Positions 1 through 11,155 of a stretch of 50,848 nt of DNA are shown in pieces. The notes beneath the pieces were generated by a model, which saw only the letters and a program-made list of their open reading frames with translations, ran no database searches and was not told the DNA's origin. Where the stretch lies: assembly GCA_001586965.3 (NCBI GenBank), contig LUCW03002033.1:1-50848 (forward strand), in the 5' to 3' direction. This DNA comes from Sphaeroforma sirkka. Lineage: Eukaryota > Opisthokonta > Ichthyosporea > Ichthyophonida. The stretch's first letter is position 1. Every line of letters begins with the position of its first letter. The position numbers and the translations under genes are program-made.

Positions 1-605
1 CACCTTTAACTAAATAAAATATGCCGAACCCTCAAGAGAGTACTTTATCTGAATCCATCCTCAGAGGGATATGTGACGGTCGATCGCCGGTGTCCTTGGT
101 GTCAAGTATTGTCATTTATGTACCAGTCTCATATGGACGAAAGTCCATCAAGTTACAAAAGGTTTAAAACAATTTTTTAATGAGAGTGACATAGCACATT
201 GGGGTCTACGTGTCCTAGAACGTCACTGGGATCACTTTTTTGTGTCAGCGCACTATTTAAGCAGTTGGCCATGCGTAGTTGGAGACTTAAGCCACACCTT
301 TGTCTCTTGAGGGATTTCTCCGGAAGGATACTAGTTTAATCTTTGCCAGATTATATACTTTTTATGTCGTGATCACTCTCAAGGATCCCACCTCGCCAAA
401 ACCAGAATAGGATAGTTCAGTAAGTGGACGAGTATTTTGCGCTACTATGAATTGTGGTCAAACCTAAACCATGACAATCAGGTCTATTCTCGATTAGAAT
501 ACAAAAATTATTTTTCGTGCATTCAATTTCTGACTTTGTGTAAAATTAGCCGGATCTTTTTATTTGACGTCATGAAATGATGGCTGAGTCTGTCCGACTG
601 AAGGG
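1..605. other. Unique AT-rich intergenic DNA
   Basis: I see no open frame of useful length, no RNA gene and no recognisable element in this stretch. An 11-bp inverted match (29-39 against 303-313) is present but too short to call an element end. Confidence 0.5.
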
Positions 606-639
606 TTTTATATATATAAAAAGAACAATATATATTGTT
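606..639 (+). promoter_or_regulatory. TATA-rich pair of 16-bp palindromes upstream of the tRNA
   Basis: Two perfect 16-bp palindromes sit almost side by side. 606-621 reads TTTTATATATATAAAA and 624-639 reads AACAATATATATTGTT. They end 24 bp before the first base of the tRNA. Pol III tRNA genes in some lineages use an upstream TATA-like element in this area, so this may help initiation. That role is inferred from position only. AT-rich DNA also makes such palindromes by chance. Confidence 0.35.
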
Positions 640-663
640 ACATAAAAATTCAAGCATTTGGCT

Positions 664-735
664 GGTTGGTTAGCTCAGCGGTAGAGCGTAAGATTCCAAA
701 ACTTACGGCCGGAAGTTCGATCCTTTCACCGGTCA
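664..735 (+). tRNA. tRNA-Trp-like gene (anticodon CCA)
   Basis: The 72 bases fold as a cloverleaf. The acceptor arm is 664-670 with 728-734 (seven pairs, three of them G-U). The D arm is GCTC/GAGC (673-676, 684-687). The anticodon arm is 689-693 with 701-705, with an A-A mismatch at the loop-closing pair. The T arm is GGAAG/CTTTC (711-715, 723-727). The anticodon loop is TTCCAAA, which puts CCA at 696-698 and predicts a tryptophan tRNA. The A box (TAGCTCAGCGGTAGAGC) and B box (AGTTCGATCC) fit Pol III internal promoters. No CCA end is encoded, as is usual in eukaryotes. A nine-T stop follows at once. The several G-U pairs and the A-A mismatch leave room for a decayed copy or the head of a tRNA-derived SINE. 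Confidence 0.72.
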
Positions 736-736
736 C

Positions 737-745
737 TTTTTTTTT
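737..745 (+). terminator. Oligo-T Pol III terminator
   Basis: Nine T residues begin two bases after the tRNA discriminator base (A735). This is the standard Pol III stop and supports a transcribed tRNA gene. Confidence 0.7.
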
Positions 746-1640
746 GTTAGGATTTTGAGGCTCCTCACCCATGTCACCAATCAATCATGTGTGTCGTCAA
801 TCAAATCATGTTTAAGCGCACCGTTCTCAGTGTCCTTATACGTTGGATGCTCGTCCCCATTTTTCATTTTTTTTCGACATATGTGTTAGGTATACTGTAA
901 ATACTGGTATAGTATCACTTGCTATCTCGTCAGTTTGGCCTGGTTTGAATTGATTTCTGTGACTGAACCGAGATATCCGCTAATTTTATAGTAATATCAA
1001 AGATGAACTCGGGAAACGAAGAGCTATTCGCTCTACTCAATTCGAATGTATGCTTTTTTCGATGTCTTAATCAATGTTTGGACAAATTGACAATTCATAA
1101 ATTTCGAATGTGACTTTACTGCTTTGAAAGTACGCGGAATGAAGACTTTGAGATATATCCTGACATCTTGCAACGCAGATGCAGCTGACTCTCTCACCAG
1201 CATTATCAGCGTGGAAAGCAATGTTGTCAGTAATATGCTTAGCAGTCCACATTCTTCAAACCTTTTCCGTGAATAATCTCTGTGTACTTCATAATTCATT
1301 CACACGCAAGCGGAGTTTACAGCACTTATGTTGTGTTTGTAAAAAATTGGAGTGAATTGCCATTCCTCAACCGTCTGTAATAGCGGGTCGACCTGCTGGA
1401 TTGCACAGTGTAAGGTTTCACTGAATAAAATATATTATTTTAACTGTCGTCGGTAGAAATAATTATGTGTACTATTATCAACTTCATTTTATAGGCTGTC
1501 AAAGATTGTCGACGGCTTCATCGAAGATGAATAATCCTATTGGGACTGTGTCCCTCTGATCAAAGTGTTTCACACAATACAAACCTAACCATTCGCTCAG
1601 CGTGGCGAAGTCAGTTGGTCAACGAGATTTTAGAGGTATG
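746..1640. other. Unique intergenic DNA up to the inverted-repeat arm
   Basis: No feature is recognised. An 88-codon minus-strand frame at 1033-1299 has no domain I know and no supporting signal. The stretch ends where the left arm of the 4.7 kb inverted duplication starts. Confidence 0.45.
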
Positions 1641-2003
1641 ATTGATCGGTTCCAGTAATTTATCCATAACATTACGATTAATCTCTGAAATGGAGATACT
1701 AATCCGGTTAAGCTTCAATCCCAACTCACCCATAATATCCATGCCCAGTATTATATCAATGTTGTCCGTTAGGTTCATAAGTTCGAATGAACAACCCTCA
1801 GTAGCAGCTGGCTCGTACTGGACCTTGGTTGCTTGTGTTTTGCCCAGAAGTGGAGTCCTGAAGGCTTTGTCCGCCAAGTATATGTAACTATCCTTGACCG
1901 GTGGTGTAATACAGAGTGTGCCTTAGCTACGGATGCCTGGGTGATGACTGAATGGTTGGCCCCGTGTCAATAAGGGTGCGCATGTCATGTCCGTTCACGA
2001 TTC
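1641..2003 (-). mobile_element. Gypsy-A protease-region fragment (left arm)
   Basis: Minus-strand fragment of the Ty3/Gypsy aspartic protease region. It is the counterpart of the clearer copy at 15003-15365 in the right arm. It is cut off at 1641 by the arm edge and at about 2003 by the nested Copia element. It is a fossil fragment with no pol beyond it. Confidence 0.75.
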
Positions 2004-4292
2004 TGAGTCGCTATCTGATAGTACCTCAGTACCACCACTTCAGAGGTGCCAAGCGCTGTTTGAAGTATCTCGCTGGTACTCAGGACTTCGGACTCTGAAT
2101 ACACGAATAAAGAACCATGTATTCCCTATCTGAATGCAGACAGTAGCTTTGTTAGCGATGACACAACGAGACGATCCACCACCGGGCGAGTGGGCATTAT
2201 AGCAGGTGCACCATTCATGTGGGGAACAAATTTACAACGATTAGTAACAACGTCTAGAGCAGAGGCAGAATACATAGCACAATCTGATACAGCCATAGAC
2301 GCAGTATGGGCTGGGAATCTCTTCACATAATTCGGCATTCCGCTCTGTAGAACCCACCACCGTAGAACAGGACAACAAGTCAGCAATACTGAAGGAAATG
2401 GTATCCCAAAATCCCGCCGTACAAAACATGTCGATCTAGATATCATCAAATCAGGGAACTCACATCGAACAACACCATCAAGCTAAAATACATACCATCA
2501 GAACAGCTACTCAGTGATTTCTTCACGAAGCCACTCAGCCGAGAGAAGTTTACCTACATACGCGACAGACTAATGACTCGGATGCCAGTATTAACATAGT
2601 TCAATTTATGATAAAGGTAAGTATTTTAAGGTAAGCAGGTGTCAAATGCTTTGTGCTTCTATCTCTGACTGCAAAATATACAGATATATCGTACCTTGTA
2701 AAAAGAAGGCGTACAAACTGTTTGTATTATATGTAAAAATGAAATTACAAATAATGCACACGCAATATGTAACTATATATTTGTTCATGTAATTGTTCCT
2801 ATCGATGGACGCCCAAGTATATACTTGTGCGACTGTGTTTTGACATAAAATAGGCTAAAGTTAAGTTGAATCCTGCAGATAATTTGTATTCATCGATACA
2901 CATAATATTAGTAACTTACTGGTTCTTTTTTTAACTTTTTATGCGTGATATCGTAAAAGTTGCATACCTGTGACAATTTGTATATAAATTCACTCGCAGG
3001 ATACAAACAAAATTGTGAATTTCGCAGCCCACAGGCCCTACAGGGACAACAACCTCACACTGTCTCTCCCCCCAACGCCCCTATGTGTATTGTGAGCACT
3101 AACACAAAAAACAAAAAAATCAAACCTTTTTTTTTTTTTACCACTGGAGCCTGAATTTTTGTCCTGAATGGGTAGAATTTATCACTACTGAATTTCGTTG
3201 GTCAATTCAATCAGAAATTTAACCTTTTTTTTTTAAAAGCAACCATAGTAAGGATAGTAGCCAGACCGCAGCATAAGAGCCGCACATTCCAAGACCCAAG
3301 AGAAGATCTTAGCCTCACAGTCTCCGAGTCTCAGCCTCTCAGGCCATATCACAAAGTCAACCCAATATGCCACAACGCAGAAGGGAGCTGTCCCCAGCAT
3401 CCACGCCACAGTCCACACTGTTTCAGTAAGCAAAATGTATTTTTCAAGACAATCTCCAGTATTTTTTACCTGCGAAATTGTGATGCCTGTCCCCGTACAG
3501 AAGATTATCCACGCCAGTCGTGAAGCCTGTCACTGTACAGGAGATCGTCTACTCTTCAGAAAAGTCAACGTTTTCAACAATTTTCAGGAGACAAACCTCA
3601 ACAGCACCAATTCGTAAACAACTTCGACAAATATATATTGGTTCAACACTTATCGCCCAATCCATCTACAGAAGCAACAATTTCACAATCCAGGTCTTGA
3701 GTCTTCAACCTTCATTAGTCTTCAGTTTCCAATTTTCAGCCTTCAGACTTCAGCCCTTGTTGATTGTAAAATTGAGGGGGAGTGAGAGACTACAGGTCTC
3801 AGGCCAGATTTACAGCAAGAAACCGTCTTTGATTTATGGAAGTCATCAGAGTCAGCTCATTTCCGAGAGCTAAGTCATCAGAGTTAGCTCACTCCCGAGA
3901 GCTAATCAAGTTGTTCAAATTACTCTCAAGAGTTGAGTTATCACTTAACCGACTTCCGAGAGCAGATTAAGTTTCTCAACCGATTCCCCGAGAGTGGATT
4001 AAGCCTGTCAACCGCAACATTCTAGTAATAGCTGCGGTTCTATGTGAGTCACAGCCTATGCGGAAAGGCATCATGTGAAATTTAGTTGCAGAGAAGTTGA
4101 AATAGAAAAGCATCAAATTGTTAAAGTGTTCTGCATAAGGTTTCTCATACTGACCATATGTGTTTTTACCCTGGCCAGCCCAAGCGGCTGAACACTAGCA
4201 CAAACACCTTAGGTATAAAACCAAAGGCGAGGTCAGAAATGAGTATATACATTTGCACTTTATTTAAAAGTCTACTACATTGTACTCTAGCA
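2004..4292 (+). mobile_element. 5'-truncated Ty1/Copia element nested in Gypsy-A (left arm)
   Basis: The retained part starts in the end of reverse transcriptase/RNase H. Copia signatures are visible near 2010-2600: the YLAGT-type stretch, the ADSSF block, an SRAEAEY-type RNase H motif, and a C-terminal LLSDFFTKPL segment. A non-coding 3' stretch of about 1.2 kb follows, then a polypurine tract just before 3783 and a 3' LTR (3783-4292). Everything upstream of RNase H, including integrase and the 5' LTR, is absent. The element lies opposite in strand to the host Gypsy-A. It is broken, with a few breaks. The same nested element sits at the same place in the right arm. Confidence 0.85.
3783..4292 (+). 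repeat. Copia 3' LTR (510 bp)
   Basis: The LTR starts TGAGAGACTAC directly after the purine run TTGAGGGGGAG, which is the polypurine tract. It ends ACTCTAGCA, where the Gypsy-A gag sequence begins on the other strand. It carries repeated CCGAGAG-type motifs in its first half. The right-arm copy is 12722-13230. A diverged relative is the solo LTR at 16471-16912. Confidence 0.82.
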
Positions 4293-6360
4293 GCCTGTAA
4301 TTTCTGCTCGTTTTCCACAATAAAATTCAATAGCGCCTTCGGAGCCCCCTTCATGCTGTAGAGCTCGGTGTAAACCCATTTGCATATGATTCGGTTCTAG
4401 CTTGTGGAATCGAGCATTCTTATGCCAGTCCAAGATAAAAGCGTGTAACTGTATCTTCTGCGGATTGTCCAAATAATAGTTACCCTGTGGGTTGGGTGGC
4501 CATTGCTTCGGTGTTCGTTTGTCGACCGTTATTGGACATGTCTTCAGAGTCTCATTCGACGCACGAATTCGACCTTGTAGCGCACGCGCATGGTCTATGC
4601 GTCTGTCTGTTTCTGCATGCATCATCCGTTGGGCCAGTTGAAAAACTTGCATTTTCATCTCGGCCGCTGTCGATGCAGTAATGCTAGGCTCCGTAGCTTC
4701 TAAACCTTTATGACGTTTCACTGCCTGTGGGGCTGCCAGGTAGCGGTCGTGATGAACAGGAAGATGCTTGCGGTATGCAATCGTATCGATAGGGACATTC
4801 ACCACATCCTGAGAATTCTCCTGTAACTCTTCTGGTGAATGTGTTTTACGGTGACGTTGTAACTTATAACGAAATAAGTTCGTTGCCACGTGACTCTGGT
4901 TCATCTGTTGTTGCGGGGACTCCATGACTCTGCGGAAGGCATCAAAGGAACGCTTCGCCGACGACGATGAATTCCGAGAGCGTCCATGTCCAGGTCTAAA
5001 TCCATAGGTTCCAAAACAATTCTACCAGGCGATTTCACCAAAGTTTTCGATTCCTGATTCCAATCCGGACCATTAGGCGGCATCTCATCAGGGGTCGGAA
5101 TTGTTTGTGCCCGATTTTGAGCGTGTCAACAATCGCGCTCTGCGAGTAGCATGGACATTATCGCTCGATGCCTGATACCAATCCGTAACTAGCGGGCACC
5201 TCATCAGGGGTTAGAATAGTTTGTGCCCGATTCTGAGCGTTCTTCAACAACCACTCTCTGCGAGTGACATGGACATTATCGTAAGAAGCCACCTGAGGTT
5301 CTACGTTTCACCGGGCTAATTTGCCTCATGTTTATAGCCCCTTTGTCAGGTAGCTGGCGAGTAGGTGTCGACCCTGCCTGCGTTGGGTATTGAGGAGCCC
5401 AACGTTGTTGCACTGTTGGTCCGGCCTGAATTTCAGAAAAAATCCTCATCCACTGTCGCCTGGTCCGAGTCCTGGGGTGTAGACGTATCAATATCCGCCC
5501 GTGATAATTCACGGAGTTGGTGGAGTTGCTCTTGAACGAGATGAATGTTGTCCGTGGCCTCCTGCACATGCATCATCGTATTTGGTTGTCCTTCTTGATC
5601 AGAAATACAGTTTGGGCACTGTCTAAGCTTATCCAAGGGTTTGATTGAGTACCGGCCCTCCGAAAGCAAACGGGTCAATTCCAAATGGATTTTTACCTTC
5701 TTGGCGTCTTCAGGTGCAGGTTTCTGGGCAAGTGCTGTCTCCGCCGTATTGCATAGCTTGGTTAAACGGCGAGGATTTCCAATCAACCGCCTCAGCAGCC
5801 GATCACAGGCTTGCTTTCCCACTGTTGGCAACGGTTTAGTATTGGGTCTCGTCATCGTTGAAAAAAATAAATTGAGCTAAGTTGCTTCTCAATTGATTTG
5901 ACCTTCAAAGAACGTAGTATAATAAATACAGTAGTTCGGTCACTAAAAAAATATAGTCAAACCCGAGTTGCGCTTAGTCAAAAGTGTCAAGTCTGAAATA
6001 AGTGAACTCAGTCAGAAGTGCCGTTATGATCGGCGCGTCTGCTGTATTTATTATTCACGTTCCTATGTGGGACGAAATTTTCACTAACAACGGCAGATTG
6101 TAAAAATCTCCGTATCTAAGACTATGGTCTCTTAGTTACTAAACAATGATGACGTTCGATGAGTCATCATTCTCTCTCACTATATTATATATTCCACCAT
6201 CTGGTCCGATCCTCGGGTCCAGTAATCAATCAAATCCTCCCAGGCCCGATCCTGTGGTTTGGTTCTCTGGTCCGGTCCTACATATCCGTCTACGGTACTT
6301 TGCCCACAATGTTTTTTTATGCAAGATCCAGTCCCTATATAAAATGACTCCCACTCTGCC
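4293..6360 (-). mobile_element. Gypsy-A leader and gag region (left arm)
   Basis: Minus-strand copy of the Gypsy-A 5' part. Gag starts at the ATG near 5855 (MTRPNTKPLPTVGKQ) and runs to the nested Copia at 4292. The leader, possibly with LTR sequence, fills 5856-6360. The gag assignment rests on position before the protease and on identity with the right arm; I recognise no named domain. The later gag part is rich in Q, H and R (for example SPQQQMNQSHVATNLFRYKL). It is a fossil, broken in a few places. Confidence 0.7.
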
Positions 6361-8086
6361 GTAGTACCTATCGCTATAATGATATCTATCACGGTTTTCA
6401 CTGCGTATTGTATAATGTGGCACTCTCATTCTCAACAACGTAGATCGACGCAACGTATTTTTTGCTTATTTCATTTGGCTGCTAGGCGTGCGTATCGGTT
6501 TGCAGTAAGTTTTTCTTTTCTCATTAGTGCAACCGATGCATGGATTTCGGCCTGATATGTTCGATGTTCTAGTTTCTCTGGCAGTACACTTCTTATTGTA
6601 GGTTCGGAAATTGGGAATCAGTGAAAACTTTACCGAGCTTTCTCTTATAGAGAAACGACATTCATTATCAGATATATAAAACAAACATATCTTGATGCGT
6701 AGCCATTGTCGTCGCTGTTGCTACCTGTTGTTCTTATTTCATTGGATGAGCATTCTTTGTCCGCATTGATAGAAGAAGTGCCGGTCTCCAAGTAATGGAC
6801 CAATTTCGTCAGTAAGCACAGGTTTTATGGCCGTGGATTTGAATATAGTCTTTACGTTACCTCATGTATAGTATTTACGTTACCTAAATCAGTGATAGAC
6901 AGCCTGAAAACCATTGTACTTTATCTGGTTCCATATCACATCTCACAGGCAAGATTTCCGACTGTATACGTGTCGGATTGTCATCAGCGTCTGCGACGAA
7001 TGTAATGATATCTGTGAAGTGACAGGGCGAATAAAACTATGAAAGTCAGACTTTGTATCACTATTTTGTGAGAGATACATGTTCAAAATGTAATATATCA
7101 ATTCGATGCGGCTACTGACATGGTTTAATCCCATATATCCGACAGAATTAGGCAACACCATAAAGAGTAAAAACTTTCCTCTCTTTTTTATATTACTTGA
7201 TTATTGATGTAGAGAAGGTCCTTTTGAAATTCTCCCGAATTAATCGCTTTATCCCATTACTGCATCAGTTTTTTCGATACACATAGTGGTGCGACAGTCT
7301 TGCCTTTCCCTGTGAACGGATATTTGTTGAAGTCACGATAATTATGATAAAAAAAGCCAATTTCGTTATCAGCATCGATTTCAAATTCTAAGGGAACAGA
7401 ATACACATACGTGACAGATGGCGTTGATGAAGGTGGCACACCAGTCGTTGGTATCTTCTGTAGTGGCGAATTGTTAACGGTGTCACTATTTTGGTCCGCT
7501 TAGCGCATCTTCGTTGGCTTTTTTTAAATTTTATATATGTGCATTTGAACAGGAAGTAATTAAATACGCAATATATCACAAGCCAAAAAAATCAACATAG
7601 TAATCATATGTAATGTTTTTTTAACTTGAACTCTCGTAATCTACTAGTTTGAAGAGTTCTTTAGTTGATACACAATTGCCACTTCAATAGAGTGAAAAGT
7701 AAAGTTAGCGATAAAGCCATAAATAGTTGCACAAAAGACATAAGGGATGTTATAGAGACTGACGAACAGGCGTAGAATCGAATAAACAAATAATACACGT
7801 ACTGTACTCCAATATCGTAGGTGTTGATATTATGGCCAGTTTCTTCACGCTTCGAGCACGTTATAGTCTTGTTCTAAGCACATTATCCCTAATACATTCG
7901 TAGTGGAAAAGGTGTTTTGCATATTGGTTTTGAACGAGCACAGTGATTTTTTCTTTAAAAAATATAATTACTTACTTACGAGATGACTTATCGTACCCTT
8001 TTATTTTCGGGCGGCCCGCCGGTCTCGGTTTATGCTATGAATAGGAACGTTCATTAGGATGGTGGTGTAGCTGGTAGTTGTATTTT
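6361..8086. other. Unique spacer DNA between the inverted arms
   Basis: AT-rich DNA with no match that I can see elsewhere in the window. It contains one weak minus-strand open stretch (7257-7505, listed separately) and no recognised RNA gene or element end. Confidence 0.45.
7257..7505 (-). CDS. Possible small coding exon, unknown product
   Basis: A minus-strand open stretch of about 82 codons ends at a TAA at 7257. Its composition looks protein-like: a Ser/Thr/Pro-rich start (PPSSTPS), then FEIDADNEIGFFYHNYRDF, then a Lys/Gly segment (GKGKT). There is no ATG near its upstream end, where a stop closes the frame at about 7505. If real, it would be an exon joined by splicing to something upstream, or a decayed gene end. 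I recognise no family. It may be chance. Confidence 0.22.
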
Positions 8087-8109
8087 TATATATATATATA
8101 TATATATAT
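8087..8109. repeat. (TA)n microsatellite
   Basis: An uninterrupted TA run of about 23 bp. It is the only clear dinucleotide microsatellite I saw outside the satellite array. Confidence 0.85.
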
Positions 8110-8560
8110 GTAAACTTCGATGGAAATTACTAGGTTTCAAACTATATTAAACTAAAATACAATTTAGTCAGTTAGGATTTAGCAGTGGTAGCTTGTGTAA
8201 GAATGATCGGGACTGCCTCTTTGTTAAGAGCCTAAATATCCTCGATCACACAGGGCGTACCTCTAGCTGTTCTTTTATTGAATAATTTTCACTAGAAGTA
8301 CTAAGTGTTCATGACCACTTGCCTAATCTGTAAATAGACATAATAACGTAAGTCACGTTAATACATTAGCTGATATAAATAAAGTTCCATCTGAAGAAAA
8401 GTTAAAAAAAAGAAAAAGACTTATTGGATTTTGAGATTGGCGGGAGGACCAAAATCTATAAGTAGTAGTTCGAGATTATAAAATTTAGTTTATAATATCC
8501 TACATCTACTAATGTCTCAAATAGGTCCAAGTAGATGAGTCATACCAAATACTCAGGCAA
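8110..8560. other. Unique AT-rich DNA
   Basis: Nothing recognised. It leads into the truncated 3' end of the Gypsy-B copy that starts near 8561. Confidence 0.45.
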
Positions 8561-8864
8561 TTGGAGCTGGAGCATTGTGCTGGCATTTATCCTCAGAGAG
8601 CTAGAGCATTGTGCTGGCATTTTACCTCAGAGAGCTAGAGGACCTGATGTGTACGTCTCGAGCGACCCGTCGTGTTTGAATTCTTGAAGCTACTGTTCAT
8701 CTGTGTCAGCATATAGGAGTTTGGCAAGTACAATATAGGACTGTATTTGTACGTCGGAGAAAAACTGCCAGTGGCAGAAACCGTGCAAAACCATTAACCC
8801 GCTGTTTCAAAACAATGCCCAAGGAGTTGTTTGATTGATTTCGCTGTGTTATACTCCGAAGCAA

Positions 8865-9150
8865 GAGTGGGCTCATTTAACCTCGCGGAGCTGAGCCGCT
8901 GACGATTTTTCCTCGTGAGCTCGAGTGCTAACCGTTTATTCTCGCGAGCTCTGAGTGGCTGGTTTATACTCAGGAGCTAGAGTCGCTGCTTTTTTATACT
9001 CAAGAGCTCAGAGTGGCTGGTTTATACTCAGGAACTAGAGTTGCTGGTTTATACTCGGGAGCTAGAGTCGCTGCTTTTTTATACTCAAGAGCTCGAGTGG
9101 CTGGGTTTATACTCGAGGAGCTACAAGAGTTGCTGGTTTTATGCACCAGA
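8865..9150 (-). repeat. Tandem ~27-29 bp repeats of the Gypsy-B 3' region
   Basis: Alternating units contain GGTTTATACTC and GAGCTCGAG-like blocks, the reverse complement of the CTCGAGCTC...GAGTATAAA units at 28482-28850. Copy number and order differ from the other two copies. Confidence 0.8.
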
Positions 9151-10408
9151 GCTTGAGCTCGATCATCCGAGAACAAAGTTATATTGAAGATGAAGTAATT
9201 AGAACTGTGCACGTTGGCGCTTATGTGTCCGTGTTCGAAGCTTTATTGGTAGGCCGCGATATCGTTGGCATCATCAAAAGCTTCTGCTGGCCTTCTTTAC
9301 ATGGTTCGCTTTCTCGCCATCTCACCAGAGTATTCTAATTTCGCCAAGGCCTCTGAATCATTCCGTACGATGTGTGATAATATGGCGAAACCTTCAACCC
9401 CTCCTTCGGTCCATAACGTCTTCGTTAATTGGTGGGCCCGTGCGTCCTATGCACTAAACGGAGGTTCCCGCACTGACCGTTTTGGCTTCACTTGTGAATG
9501 ATCACATCAGTGGTGCGGAACCATCCTGCTCGCTAAAGAGCTCCGCTGTAGCATTGGGTCGTGTTCCCACTTTAACATACGGTATGGTGCAAAACAATAG
9601 TCGAGATAGCACTTCGTTGTTCTAGCCTTCTGATCAAACTCCGGGCTACATCTCCTTCCTAGTCGAATGTACCAAGTCGTGAGCATCCCATCGCTGTCCA
9701 TCATTTACGTGTTCTTGCGGCGTGATACTTCTTGCGCACGTGGTGGAACGGTGGGGAATATTATAGGGTCATTGTAACTGGAGGACGATCTGCATTCAGT
9801 ACCTTTTGCATCGGCTAGAATCCTGGTAATCGCGCCGTCAACTTTAGGCGCGAACGGAAATACTGTTGTTGGGCCTCCGATACGCTAAACGATCAATCTT
9901 TTGTTGAACAGATACGCCGGTTGTTCTTATAACAATTCCTGAAATGTCAATGATGTCAGCGAACCCGTCGTTTGGGGATGTGCGCCCCCAGGTACTTGTC
10001 TCACACTGAAAACAACCTTCCTACCTGTACTCACACATGACTACTTATCTGTGGATTCTGACTGATTGTCTGATTTCGTCATTTGATCGTCGTGAGACTT
10101 TCCTTGTTGACCCTGGTTAATGTTCTGCTTGATTGGAATGTTCGCTCTTCGGGTTCACTCGTATTAGTAGATTCTTTCTTCATCCTCGTCGTCCACACGT
10201 CGTTAATCCAATCTAAATCGTTCAATTCAATCTAAATCGTTCGGATAATCTAAATCGTTCAATTTGATGCGACATTCTCTGTTCGCATTGTCTTTCAATT
10301 GTTATACTTATAACAAAAAAATATGTGCCAGCTACTGACTAATTCATATTCTGTAGCTTTCTCTGTAATTACTAATAAACTAACAACTTCTATGGTAAGT
10401 TAAAAAAA

Positions 10409-10654
10409 TGTAGTAAGTATACGCGAGATAACTGTATCTCAACGTTCTCCCTCCTCAGGAGGGGACGTTGTTCATTTATTAGTAATTATAAACAGTAATC
10501 CTAAAATGACTGACTCTTAAATGAGTCATTAGTCATGTGCTGTAAAACCAGCAAAACCCTAAAACCCAGTTTATCAGATTATTCTGATAAACTGTAAAAC
10601 TTGTAATAAACCTAAAATAATCAAATAAATATAAGTACTTGTATTCTGACCACA
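10409..10654 (-). repeat. Gypsy-B 5' LTR (246 bp)
   Basis: On the minus strand it runs from TGTGGTCAGAATAC to TATACTTACTACA. The same ends are seen at 20143-20390 and 29366-29612. It has three internal hairpins. Its TG end abuts the right arm of the inverted duplication exactly (10655). Confidence 0.88.
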
Positions 10655-11155
10655 GGCAGAGTGGGAGTCATTTTATATAGGGGACTGGATCTTGCATAAA
10701 AACATTGTGGGCAAAGTACCGTAGACGGATATGTAGGACCGGACCAGAGAACCAAACCACAGGATCGGGCCTGGGAGGATTTGATTGATTACTGGACCCG
10801 AGGATCGGACCAGATGGTGGAATATATAATATAGTGAGAGAGAATGATGACTCATCGAACGTCATCATTGTTTAGTAACTAAGAGACCATAGTCTTAGAT
10901 ACGGATTTTTTACAATCTGCCGTTGTTAGTGAAAATTTCGTCCCACATAGGAACGTGAATAATAAATACAGCAGACGCGCCGATCATAACGGCACTTCTG
11001 ACTGAGTTCACTTATTTCAGACTTGACACTTTTGACTAAGCGCAACTCGGTTTTGACTATATTTTTAAGTGACCGAACTACTGTATTTATTATACTACGT
11101 TCTTTGAAGGTCAAATCAATTGAGAAGCAACTTAGCTCAATTTTTTTTTTCAACG

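Larger units (their letters stand above)
1641..6360 (+). repeat. Left arm of a 4.7 kb inverted duplication
   Basis: This segment is the near-identical reverse complement of 10655-15365. The outer edge is at 1641, where the match to the bases ending at 15365 stops abruptly. The inner edge is at 6360, matched to 10655. Both arms contain the same nested order (Gypsy-A leader and gag, Copia 3' part with LTR, Gypsy-A protease). The copying therefore happened after the Copia insertion. Arm lengths are 4720 and 4711 bp. The arms differ by scattered substitutions and small indels, so the duplication is recent relative to the elements inside. Confidence 0.9.
8561..10654 (-). mobile_element. Gypsy-B copy 1, internally deleted (minus strand)
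   Basis: Read on the minus strand from 10654: a 5' LTR (10654-10409), the leader to about 10010, then a jump to sequence matching the integrase C-terminal and chromodomain region of Gypsy-B (roughly 9880-9190), then the 3' repeat field with GAGCTC/TATAAA-type units (9170-8561). Most of gag and pol is missing and no 3' LTR is seen. It matches the fuller plus-strand copy that ends at 29612. It is a heavily broken fossil. Confidence 0.75.

Noticed and set aside
29-313. 11-bp inverted match CCCTCAAGAGA / TCTCTTGAGGG as possible element ends
   Set aside because: Too short, with no target duplication and nothing recognisable inside.
1033-1299. 88-codon minus-strand frame near the tRNA
   Set aside because: No domain, no start context, and AT-rich surroundings where frames of this size occur by chance.
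3233-3433. 66-codon hydrophobic minus-strand frame, kept in the other arm near 13583-13780
   Set aside because: It lies in the Copia 3' non-coding part and both arms share it only because the region was copied. The opposite strand is also open. No known family.
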